Assembly (NCBI GenBank): GCA_051646105.1
Contig: JBOFCO010000080.1
Location: 1-16,678, forward strand
Source: JBOFCO01 sp051646105
GTDB taxonomy: Bacteria > Pseudomonadota > Alphaproteobacteria > Rhodobacterales > Rhodobacteraceae
Reading direction: 5' to 3'
Length of the DNA: 16,678 nt
The notes under the pieces are model-generated. The model did not search any database, was not told where the DNA came from, and was given only the letters and a program-made list of their open reading frames with translations. Position numbers and translations under genes: made by a program. This document shows positions 7,237 through 13,739 of the stretch, one piece after another (the first letter of the stretch is position 1; each line of letters starts with the position of its first letter).

Positions 7237-7302
7237 CAAACAAAATTCCCCCCTGCCTTGCTTCTGGAAGGTCGCGCCGCGATCCCATATACCTTTCAGG
7301 AC

Positions 7303-7325
7303 GCTGCGACGGACGCAGCCGGGGG
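7303..7325 (+). promoter_or_regulatory. Hairpin directly against a ribosome binding site
   Basis: GCTGCG (7303-7308) and CGCAGC (7314-7319) form a 6-bp stem with a 5-base loop. The G-run GGGGG (7321-7325), which serves as Shine-Dalgarno for the small membrane peptide at 7330, begins one base after the stem. Just upstream, CATATA (7286-7291) is the only AT-rich spot and a possible -10 element, but no convincing -35 goes with it. Confidence 0.35.
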
Positions 7326-7329
7326 AATG

Positions 7330-7413
7330 ATGACCGACAACGGTTTTCAGCGGATCGCATATTTCGCGCTTCTGGCGCTGATCCTTTATGTCGGCACCTC
7401 GGGGGGCCAGTAG
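7330..7413 (+). CDS. 27-residue single-pass membrane peptide at the head of the XpaC/TelA gene set
   Basis: A very short open frame. It starts MTDNGFQR, continues with one hydrophobic helix (IAYFALLALILYVG) and ends TSGGQ. GGGGG sits 4 bases before the ATG at 7330; the ATG at 7327 is also in frame. Its TAG stop shares a base with a GTG, which is followed at once by the ATG of the XpaC gene (TAGTGATG), an arrangement typical of translational coupling. It could be a small subunit of the membrane complex or a leader peptide controlling translation of the next gene. No family is recognised. Support is the start signal, the membrane-like composition and the stop/start overlap. Confidence 0.55.
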   Translation: MTDNGFQRIAYFALLALILYVGTSGGQ

Positions 7414-7415
7414 TG

Positions 7416-8294
7416 ATGGCACAGCGATATGGCGGCCCGCACAGCCCTGACCCGCAGCCCGGAAACGGGTCGCGTGGCCCGTTCGAGGGACGCAGGCGCA
7501 GTCGGGCGGCAGCGCGGCTGAACATGATGTTCATGGCAACCCTGCCCTTCCTGCTGTTCAGCTTTCGGCAGGAACCGGTGCGTATGGGGCTGGACATCAC
7601 AGCCTTCCTGATCCTGATCCTTGCGGCCTGGCTCACGCGCGAGGGCATCCATGCCCAGGAAGCCTATGATGCACGCCCCGTCGCCCGCCGCCCGGCCCTG
7701 CCCCGCAAGCTGATCGCGGCGGCGCTGACCGGAGTTGGCCTGTTTGTGGGTGGATATGTGCCCGACGGCAGCCTGCTGCATCCGGTCATCTTTGGTGTCC
7801 TGGGTCTGGTCTTGCATCTACTGGCCTTTGGCCCAGATCCGATGCGTGACAAGGGGATGGAGGGGATGGATCCCTTCCAGACCGAACGTGTCGCCCGTGC
7901 GGTGGGCGAGGCGGAAGGTTATCTGGCAGGCATGAAGGATGCGATCCTGCGTACCAACGACCGCACGCTGCTGGCGCGGGTCGAGAAATTCCAGGCCGCC
8001 GCGCGCGACCTGTTCCGCACGGTAGAGGCCGACCCCCGCGACCTGACCGGGGCACGGAAATACATGGGCGTCTATCTGATGGGCGCGCGCGACGCGACGG
8101 CGAAATTTGCCGATATCTGGGTGGCGACCCGCGATGCGCAGGCGCGTGCGGATTACGAGGCGCTTCTGGAGGATCTTGAAACCAATTTCGCCGCGCGCAG
8201 GCGGCAGATGCTGCTGGATGACCGCAGTGACCTGAATATCGAAATCGACGTGCTGCGCGACCGTTTGCAGCGTGAAGGCGTGCGGGCAGAGTGA
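7416..8294 (+). CDS. XpaC-like membrane protein (5-bromo-4-chloroindolyl phosphate hydrolysis family)
   Basis: A 292-residue membrane protein. A basic, hydrophilic N-terminus (to about 35) is followed by four predicted membrane segments (about 36-50, 58-74, 99-115 and 120-138). A long helical cytoplasmic domain (about 155-292) contains DPFQTERVARAVGEAEGYL and a C-terminal LNIEIDVLRDRLQREG. This layout and the partner gene match the XpaC family, named after a Bacillus gene affecting hydrolysis of a chromogenic phosphate. The true role is unknown, and direct enzyme activity is doubtful because no catalytic motif is visible. In Bacillus subtilis xpaC pairs with the TelA-like yaaN; here a TelA gene follows after 25 bases. 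The start is ATG 7416 or the directly preceding GTG at 7413, which overlaps the stop of the upstream small peptide. Confidence 0.82.
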   Translation: MAQRYGGPHSPDPQPGNGSRGPFEGRRRSRAAARLNMMFMATLPFLLFSFRQEPVRMGLDITAFLILILAAWLTREGIHAQEAYDARPVARRPALPRKLIAAALTGVGLFVGGYVPDGSLLHPVIFGVLGLVLHLLAFGPDPMRDKGMEGMDPFQTERVARAVGEAEGYLAGMKDAILRTNDRTLLARVEKFQAAARDLFRTVEADPRDLTGARKYMGVYLMGARDATAKFADIWVATRDAQARADYEALLEDLETNFAARRRQMLLDDRSDLNIEIDVLRDRLQREGVRAE

Positions 8295-8319
8295 CCCGCC
8301 CCAGACTCCGGAGAGTGTG

Positions 8320-9492
8320 ATGACCGATATCCGTACCAAAGCCGCCGAAAGCCTTGCCGCCGTGCAGGAGGTGACAGCCGTCGTGCTGCCAGAACCCGTG
8401 CCCGCGAACCAGATCGTTCCCCTTGCCAGCGCCCCGGCCCCGATGGCAGAGGCGATCCGCAAGCGCATGGCGGAAATCAATCTGTCGGATACCGGCTCCA
8501 TCGTGAATTTCGGTTCTGCCGCGCAAAGCGAATTGCAACAGATCAGCCAGTCGATGCTGGCCGATGTGAAGAACAAGGATGTGGGTCCGGCGGGCGACAG
8601 CCTGCGCGAAATCGTCACCACCATTCGTGGCTTTTCGGTTTCTGAACTGGACGTGCGGCGCAAGGCAAGCTGGTGGGAACGCCTGCTGGGCCGCACCGCA
8701 CCCTTCGCGAAATTCCTGGCCCGGTTCGAACAGGTGCAGGGCCAGATCGACAAGATCACCGGCAACCTGCTGACGCACGAGCACAAGCTTCTGAAAGACA
8801 TCAAGTCGCTGGACATGCTCTATGACAAGACGCTGAATTTCTACGACGAACTTGCGCTGTACATCGCGGCGGGCGAGGAAAAGCTGCGTGAGATCGATGC
8901 CACGCTGATCCCGGCGAAGGAGGCAGAGGTTGCCGCCGCGCCGGAAGCCGACAAGGTGATGAAGGCGCAGGAGCTGCGCGATATCCGTTCTGCGCGCGAC
9001 GATCTTGATCGGCGCGTGCATGACCTGAAGCTGACGCGGCAGGTGACGATGCAGTCGCTGCCGTCGATCCGGCTGGTGCAGGAAAACGACAAGTCGCTGG
9101 TCACCAAGATCAATTCGACACTGGTCAACACCGTGCCGCTTTGGGAAACGCAGCTGGCACAGGCCGTGACGATCCAGCGGTCTGCAGAAGCGGCAAGCGC
9201 GGTGCGTGACGCCAACGACCTGACGAATGAACTGCTGACCGCAAATGCCAAGAACCTGCGGCAGGCCAATGAAATGGTCCGCACCGAAATGGAACGCGGC
9301 GTGTTCGATATCGAGGCCGTCAAGATCGCCAATGCCGAACTGATCGGCACCATCGAAGATTCCTTGCGCATTGCCGATGCAGGCAAAGCAAAACGGGCTG
9401 CGGCCGAGGCGGAGTTGAAGAAGATGGAGGCCGAACTGCGCACGACGCTGGCGGCGGCGCGATCCAGGTCCAACGGCGCGGCGCAGGGCTGA
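8320..9492 (+). CDS. TelA-like toxic anion resistance protein
   Basis: A 390-residue soluble, mostly alpha-helical protein of the TelA family. The family is linked to tellurite tolerance and, in some Gram-positive bacteria, to tolerance of cell-wall-active antibiotics; its biochemical activity is not established. The family hallmark is present: LPSIRLVQENDKSLVTKI, then STLVNTVPLWETQLAQAV in the second half. The central part around WWERLLGRTAPFAKFLARFE and the following coiled-coil-like segments with LLKDIKSLDMLYDKTLNFY also fit. The C-terminal 60 residues are heptad-rich (AAAEAELKKMEAELRTTL). The ATG at 8320 has CCGGAGAG just before it. No signal peptide or membrane segment is seen, so it probably works on the cytoplasmic side with the XpaC membrane protein encoded directly upstream. 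Confidence 0.93.
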   Translation: MTDIRTKAAESLAAVQEVTAVVLPEPVPANQIVPLASAPAPMAEAIRKRMAEINLSDTGSIVNFGSAAQSELQQISQSMLADVKNKDVGPAGDSLREIVTTIRGFSVSELDVRRKASWWERLLGRTAPFAKFLARFEQVQGQIDKITGNLLTHEHKLLKDIKSLDMLYDKTLNFYDELALYIAAGEEKLREIDATLIPAKEAEVAAAPEADKVMKAQELRDIRSARDDLDRRVHDLKLTRQVTMQSLPSIRLVQENDKSLVTKINSTLVNTVPLWETQLAQAVTIQRSAEAASAVRDANDLTNELLTANAKNLRQANEMVRTEMERGVFDIEAVKIANAELIGTIEDSLRIADAGKAKRAAAEAELKKMEAELRTTLAAARSRSNGAAQG

Positions 9493-9507
9493 GCAACCGG
9501 GAGCAGC

Positions 9508-10440
9508 ATGACAGCAGGCTGGTGGATCGCGGGGGTTCTGGCAACGGTCGTTTCGGCCGGCTGTGCCCCTGTGACCATTGCCCCGGCGCCCGCAGCGCCA
9601 GCGGCGCCAGCCGGTCCCGTCGACACATCCCGTCAACCCTCATCCGAAAGCCGTGCGCTTTCGGCGCATTATGCCGCCGTCGACGCCGGACTTCGCGCGC
9701 GCGGGCTGATGCGGACCGATGACGGGCGTGATGTGCCGGTATCGGCGGAAAAGCTGGCCGAAAACTTCCTTCGGATCGCACTTTACGACGAATTTACAGA
9801 TGTCGGCGGCACGCTTGTCGCGCAGGAAACCGCGGCCCGACTGCGGCGCTGGGAACAGCCGGTTCGGGTGACGATGATCCACGGCGCATCGACCCGCCCG
9901 GAGCGGGCCAGCGCCGATCAGGCAGAGCTGACCGCACTGACCGCACGGTTGTCGCGGGCGACGGGCCATCCGATCCGCATGGCGGAGACCGGCGGAAACT
10001 TCACCGTTCTGGTGTTGGATGAAGACGAACGCCGGGACTATGGCGATGCGCTAAGCCGCCTGGTTCCGGGCATCTCTGCTTCAGACGCGGCTGCCATCAC
10101 CTTGATGCCAAAATCGACTTTCTGCGTTGTTCTGGCCTTTTCGGCGGGGCCGGGCAAACCCTATACCCGCGCCGTTGCCGTCATACGCGCCGAACATCCA
10201 CCGGGCCTGCGGTCGCTTTGCCTGCACGAGGAAGTGGCGCAGGGCCTGGGCCTTGCCAATGACGCCGCGATCCGCCCGTCGATCTTCAACGATGACGAGG
10301 AGTTCGCCCTGCTGACCCGGCATGACGAGTTGTTGCTGAAGATGCTGTATGATCCCCGGTTGCGCGTCGGAATGTCGGAAGCCGAGGCCAGGCCAATCGC
10401 CGGACAGATAACCAGTGAACTGCTGAGCGGCAAACCCTGA
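9508..10440 (+). CDS. DUF2927 lipoprotein with EExxQxxG motif
   Basis: A 310-residue predicted lipoprotein. A short hydrophobic signal ends in the lipobox VSAGC (Cys19), followed by an Ala/Pro-rich linker (24-37). The main domain (about 75-285) matches DUF2927, a family common in this bacterial group with no known activity. Its most distinctive part is LCLHEEVAQGLGLANDAAIR followed by PSIFNDDEEFALLTRHD. The core EEVAQGLG (241-248) has the spacing of the HExxHxxG zinc motif of metzincin peptidases, but with Glu in place of the first His and Gln in place of the second. C206 and C238 could form a disulphide outside the cytoplasm. GGGAGC lies before the ATG, 15 bases after telA. Its place in the TelA/SPFH gene set suggests it is the periplasm-facing part of the system, attached to a membrane by its lipid. 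Confidence 0.85.
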   Translation: MTAGWWIAGVLATVVSAGCAPVTIAPAPAAPAAPAGPVDTSRQPSSESRALSAHYAAVDAGLRARGLMRTDDGRDVPVSAEKLAENFLRIALYDEFTDVGGTLVAQETAARLRRWEQPVRVTMIHGASTRPERASADQAELTALTARLSRATGHPIRMAETGGNFTVLVLDEDERRDYGDALSRLVPGISASDAAAITLMPKSTFCVVLAFSAGPGKPYTRAVAVIRAEHPPGLRSLCLHEEVAQGLGLANDAAIRPSIFNDDEEFALLTRHDELLLKMLYDPRLRVGMSEAEARPIAGQITSELLSGKP

Positions 10441-10462
10441 ACCCAAGACCCGGAGGAACACT

Positions 10463-11557
10463 ATGGGCATTCTTGATTTTCTGAGCGGCGAGTTCATCGA
10501 TGTCATCCACTGGACGGATGACACCCGAGACACCATGGTCTGGCGGTTCGAGCGCGAGGGTCATGAAATCAAGTATGGTGCCAAGCTGACCGTGCGCGAA
10601 GGTCAGGCAGCGGTCTTTGTGCACGAAGGGCAGCTGGCCGATGTGTTCAAGCCCGGCCTTTACATGCTTGAAACCAACAACATGCCGATCCTGACCACGC
10701 TTCAGCACTGGGATCACGGCTTTCGGTCGCCGTTCAAGTCGGAAATCTATTTCGTCAATACCACCCGTTTCAACGACCAGAAATGGGGCACCAAGAATCC
10801 GATTATCGTTCGCGATCCCGAATTTGGCCCGGTGCGGCTGCGCGCCTATGGCACATTCACGATGCGGGTGGCCGATCCGGGGCGGTTCATCACCGAAATC
10901 GTCGGCACCGACGGGGAATTCACCGCCGATGAAATCGCCTTCCAGATCCGCAACATCATCGTGCAGGAAGCCAGCCGTGTTCTGGCATCCTCACGCGTTC
11001 CGGTGCTGGACATGGCCGCCAACACCGCCGATCTGGGCAAGCTGATCGCGCGCGCCATAGAGCCCGCCGTGGCAGCCTATGGCCTGTCGATCCCAGAATT
11101 CTACATCGAGAACATCTCGCTGCCCGAAGAGGTGGAGCGGATGCTGGACAAGCGGTCCTCTATCGGGATCGTGGGCGACCTGAACCGTTTCGGCCAATAT
11201 GCGCAGGCAGAGGCGATGACAAATGCGGCCCTGAACCCGAACGGGGCAATGGGCGCGGGCATGGGCATGGTGCTGGGTGCACAGGCCGGTCAGGCCGGGC
11301 CATGGGGCACGGTGCCAGCCGCGACGGTGACACCGCCGCCACTTCCGGGCAGCGAGGCCGTCTGGCATGTTGCGGAGGGGGGCGAGCCGAAGGGACCATT
11401 TTCCCGTGCCTCCATCGGGCGGCAGGTTGCGGCCGGTGGCGTAACCCGCGACACCCTGGTCTGGACCGCCGGGCAGGACGGCTGGTTGCCCGCGGGCGAT
11501 GTGTCGGCGCTGGCCCAGCTTTTCACGATCGCCCCGCCCCCGCCGCCCAAGGGCTGA
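10463..11557 (+). CDS. SPFH/Band 7 protein with C-terminal GYF_2 domain (YdjI-like)
   Basis: A 364-residue protein. Residues about 25-235 form an SPFH domain of the COG4260/YdjI type: LTVREGQAAVFVHEGQLADVFKPGLYMLET near the start, then IYFVNTTRFNDQKWGT, VRLRAYGTFTMRVADP and IPEFYIENISLPEEVERMLD. A Gly/Met/Ala-rich linker (about 255-285) leads to a GYF_2 (DUF4339) domain at about 300-354, with its conserved tryptophans W301, W334 and W341 (VWHVAEGG, GPFS, TLVWTAGQDGW). A proline-rich end follows. There is no membrane helix; SPFH proteins oligomerise on membranes. GYF_2 domains are thought to bind peptides or partner proteins, so the tail may recruit another member of this gene set. The ribosome site GGAGGA (10452-10457) is strong. 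Confidence 0.9.
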   Translation: MGILDFLSGEFIDVIHWTDDTRDTMVWRFEREGHEIKYGAKLTVREGQAAVFVHEGQLADVFKPGLYMLETNNMPILTTLQHWDHGFRSPFKSEIYFVNTTRFNDQKWGTKNPIIVRDPEFGPVRLRAYGTFTMRVADPGRFITEIVGTDGEFTADEIAFQIRNIIVQEASRVLASSRVPVLDMAANTADLGKLIARAIEPAVAAYGLSIPEFYIENISLPEEVERMLDKRSSIGIVGDLNRFGQYAQAEAMTNAALNPNGAMGAGMGMVLGAQAGQAGPWGTVPAATVTPPPLPGSEAVWHVAEGGEPKGPFSRASIGRQVAAGGVTRDTLVWTAGQDGWLPAGDVSALAQLFTIAPPPPPKG

Positions 11558-11563
11558 CGCCCG

Positions 11564-12715
11564 ATGGCCGAAGAAGCGTCGACAGAGCTGGCGGCGGACC
11601 GCCGTTTTCCCTGCACGTCCTGTGGGGCCGACCTGCGTTTCGCGCCGGGTCAGTTGCAGCTTGTCTGCGATCACTGCGGCGCAGTCACGGAAATCGAAGG
11701 GTCGGGGTTCCGCGTTCAACCGATCAAGGAGCTTGACCTGCGCCACGCGATCGAGGCGCAACTGCCCGAGACGGATATCATCGAGCAGCGCAGTTCGCAT
11801 TGCCCGAACTGCGGCGCGGTGGTGGAATTCGATCCGGCGGTTCATGCCGCCGAATGCCCGTTCTGCGCAACGCCCGTGGTGGCAGACAGCGGGCCGCACC
11901 GGCAGATAAAGCCGCGGGGTGTGTTGCCCTTTGCGTTGACCGAACCAGAGGCGCGCAAGGCGATGACCGACTGGCTGGGCAGTCTGTGGTTCGCGCCGGG
12001 TGGTCTTGTGGATTACTCCCGCCGGGGCCGTGCCTTGCAGGGTGTGTATGTTCCTTACTGGACCTTCGATGCCGATACAAAAAGCAGCTACCACGGCGAG
12101 CGCGGCACCGTCTATTACACCACGGAAACGGTGACGGTGCGCGGCCCGGACGGACGCAGCCGCAACGAATCCCGCCGTGTCCAGCATATCCGCTGGTCGC
12201 CCGCATCCGGGCGCGTGGCCCGGTTTTTCGATGATATCCTGATCCTGGCGTCGAAATCGCTGCCCAAGCAGTATACCGACGGACTTGCGCCGTGGCAGCT
12301 TCAGTCGCTGGAACCCTACCGGCCTGAATTCCTGGCCGGGTTCCGTGCCGAAAGCTACACCGTTCCGCTTGAAGAGGGCTTCGGGGAAGCCCGCGCGATC
12401 ATGGATCAGGTGATCGAACGCGACGTGAAATTTGACATCGGCGGCGATGCCCAGCGCATCCGCGACATCGATACCGCGCTTGGCGCCGTCACGTTCAAGC
12501 ATGTGCTGCTGCCGGTCTGGCTGGCGGCCTACAAATACCGCGGGCGTACGTTCCGCTTTGTCGTCAACGGACAGACGGGCCGGGTGCAAGGCGAAAGACC
12601 CTGGTCGGGGTGGAAAGTGTTTTTTGCAGCACTTGGCGTGGCAATTGCCGTTGGCGCGGCGGTCTACCTGTCGCAATATGCCGAAACCGGCAGTTTCCGT
12701 ATCCAGTTCCGCTGA
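11564..12715 (+). CDS. Tandem zinc-ribbon protein with C-terminal membrane anchor (YdjG-like)
   Basis: A 383-residue protein starting with two zinc ribbons of the same layout. C17-x2-C20-x14-C35-x2-C38 and C80-x2-C83-x14-C98-x2-C101 have the same spacing, suggesting an old internal duplication or paired rubredoxin-like knuckles. The middle region (about 115-345) is a conserved domain of unknown function with VYVPYWTFDADTKSSYHGER and YTDGLAPWQLQSLEPYRPEF. One membrane helix lies at about 350-371 (WKVFFAALGVAIAVGAAVYL), leaving a short tail. Relatives are often labelled PriA-like only because of the zinc ribbon; there is no helicase motif here. It begins 6 bases after the SPFH gene stop, so the two are almost surely co-expressed. 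The zinc-ribbon membrane protein plus SPFH pair recalls YdjG/YdjI of the Bacillus PspA operon. No clear terminator follows. Confidence 0.87.
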   Translation: MAEEASTELAADRRFPCTSCGADLRFAPGQLQLVCDHCGAVTEIEGSGFRVQPIKELDLRHAIEAQLPETDIIEQRSSHCPNCGAVVEFDPAVHAAECPFCATPVVADSGPHRQIKPRGVLPFALTEPEARKAMTDWLGSLWFAPGGLVDYSRRGRALQGVYVPYWTFDADTKSSYHGERGTVYYTTETVTVRGPDGRSRNESRRVQHIRWSPASGRVARFFDDILILASKSLPKQYTDGLAPWQLQSLEPYRPEFLAGFRAESYTVPLEEGFGEARAIMDQVIERDVKFDIGGDAQRIRDIDTALGAVTFKHVLLPVWLAAYKYRGRTFRFVVNGQTGRVQGERPWSGWKVFFAALGVAIAVGAAVYLSQYAETGSFRIQFR

Positions 12716-12725
12716 CAGCGGGGCG

Positions 12726-12754
12726 TTGATCGGTTGGGCTGTCTGGGTTATGGC
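12726..12754 (+). promoter_or_regulatory. Candidate promoter of the fructokinase gene
   Basis: TTGATC (12726-12731) and TATGGC (12749-12754) are 17 bases apart. The -35 matches TTGACA at four positions and the -10 is weak. The predicted start near 12761 falls inside the operator-like palindrome at 12759-12772, which supports the assignment. Confidence 0.42.
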
Positions 12755-12758
12755 TTTC

Positions 12759-12772
12759 TGTTAACGCTAACA
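12759..12772. promoter_or_regulatory. LacI-family-type operator palindrome
   Basis: TGTTAACGCTAACA has perfect TGTTA/TAACA arms around a central CG, with 12 of 14 positions symmetric. This is the usual form of LacI/GalR-family sugar repressor sites. It covers the predicted transcription start of the fructokinase-like gene, where a bound repressor would block initiation. No LacI-type regulator gene is in the window. Confidence 0.55.
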
Positions 12773-12791
12773 TGATGCTGAGGTTCCGATC

Positions 12792-13739
12792 ATGATCCTG
12801 TCCTGCGGCGAGGCGCTGATTGACATGCTGCCCCGGAAATCTGCCGAGGGCGAAGCGGCCTATGCCCCCTATGCCGGTGGCGCGGTGTTCAATACCGCCA
12901 TCGCTCTGGGTCGGCTTGGCGTTCCCTCGGCCTTCTTCTCTGGCATATCGACCGATCTGATGGGGCAGTTGCTGGCCGATACGCTGGAAGCGTCCAGGGT
13001 TGACCTGTCGCTTGCCGTCCGCAACGGACGCCCCACGACGCTGGCCTTTGTCAAGCTGACGGCTGGCAATGCGACCTATGGCTTTTACGATGAAAACACG
13101 GCCGGAAGGATGCTGACGGCAAGCGATCTGCCCGCCCTGCCCGCTGGCGTCCAGGCGCTGTTCTTTGGCGGCATCTCGCTTGTCAACGACCCTGCCGCCA
13201 GCACCTACGAGGCGTTGCAGACGCGAGAGGCCGCTGCACGCGTCACCATGATCGACCCGAATTTCCGCGCTGCCTTTGTCGACGCGCAGGAAGGGCTGAA
13301 TCCCGGCACGAAAGCGCGCTATATTGCGCGGGTCGACAGGATGATGGCCGCTGCGGATATCGTGAAACTGGCCGATGAAGAGATCGAGAAGATCTTTGGG
13401 GAAGCCGATCACACCGCTTTTGCCCGCAAGCTGATCGCGCGCGGACCGAAGGTGGTTTTCATCACCGAAGGATCAAAGGGGGCGCGGGCGATCACCGCCA
13501 CGCAAGACCGGTTCATCGCGGCGGCCAAGGTCACGGTAGCAGATACCGTAGGTGCGGGTGATACGTTCAACGCAGGTGTCCTGACGGCGCTGCATCGCGC
13601 CGGACTTCTGACCAAGACAGGCGTTGCGGCCCTGTCGGCCGACGCATTGGATGCAGCGCTGATGCTGGGCACACGCGCCGCCGCAATCACTGTCAGCCGC
13701 CCCGGCGCCAACCCGCCCTGGGCTGACGAACTGGCCTGA
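12792..13739 (+). CDS. PfkB-family sugar kinase, probable fructokinase
   Basis: A 315-residue ribokinase/PfkB-family kinase that should phosphorylate a sugar, most likely fructose to fructose 6-phosphate, with ATP in the cytoplasm. It shows the N-terminal CGEALIDMLP, the substrate-side YAGGAVFNTAIALGRLG motif (27-43), the MIDPNFR segment (153-158), and the ATP/anion-hole motif DTVGAGDTFNAG (251-262) with catalytic base D257. The length is normal. GAGG (12780-12783) precedes the ATG by 8 bases. A LacI-type operator lies 20 bases upstream of the start codon, pointing to induction by a sugar. Its TGA overlaps the ATG of dtd by one base. Fructose as substrate is inferred from closest resemblance and the nearby alpha-glucosidase gene; another hexose or a 2-keto-sugar cannot be excluded. 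Confidence 0.86.
   Translation: MILSCGEALIDMLPRKSAEGEAAYAPYAGGAVFNTAIALGRLGVPSAFFSGISTDLMGQLLADTLEASRVDLSLAVRNGRPTTLAFVKLTAGNATYGFYDENTAGRMLTASDLPALPAGVQALFFGGISLVNDPAASTYEALQTREAAARVTMIDPNFRAAFVDAQEGLNPGTKARYIARVDRMMAAADIVKLADEEIEKIFGEADHTAFARKLIARGPKVVFITEGSKGARAITATQDRFIAAAKVTVADTVGAGDTFNAGVLTALHRAGLLTKTGVAALSADALDAALMLGTRAAAITVSRPGANPPWADELA

Noticed and set aside
7256..7293. RpoH-like heat-shock promoter (CTTG ... CCCATATA) before the TelA gene set
   Set aside because: The distance between the boxes is about 24 bases where roughly 18 is expected, so I do not call it.
5629..7422. 597-codon minus-strand open frame
   Set aside because: Only the last 149 codons (tadA) are real. The rest is antisense to the RluB-like gene, an artefact of GC-rich codon use with few stops.
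7786..9636. 616-codon minus-strand open frame opposite the XpaC and TelA genes
   Set aside because: The sense strand encodes clear family proteins. The antisense product is His/Arg/Gln-rich with no domain, as usual for GC-rich shadows.
10225..10242. Intact HExxH zinc-peptidase motif in the DUF2927 protein
   Set aside because: H240-E241 is followed by Ala at the second His position. Only the shifted EExxQxxG pattern fits, so no active peptidase is claimed.
10991..12676. 561-codon minus-strand open frame opposite the SPFH and zinc-ribbon genes
   Set aside because: Antisense shadow of two well-supported genes, with low-complexity composition.
11564..12715. PriA (primosomal helicase) label for the zinc-ribbon protein
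   Set aside because: No Walker A or helicase motif is present, and the protein ends in a membrane helix.
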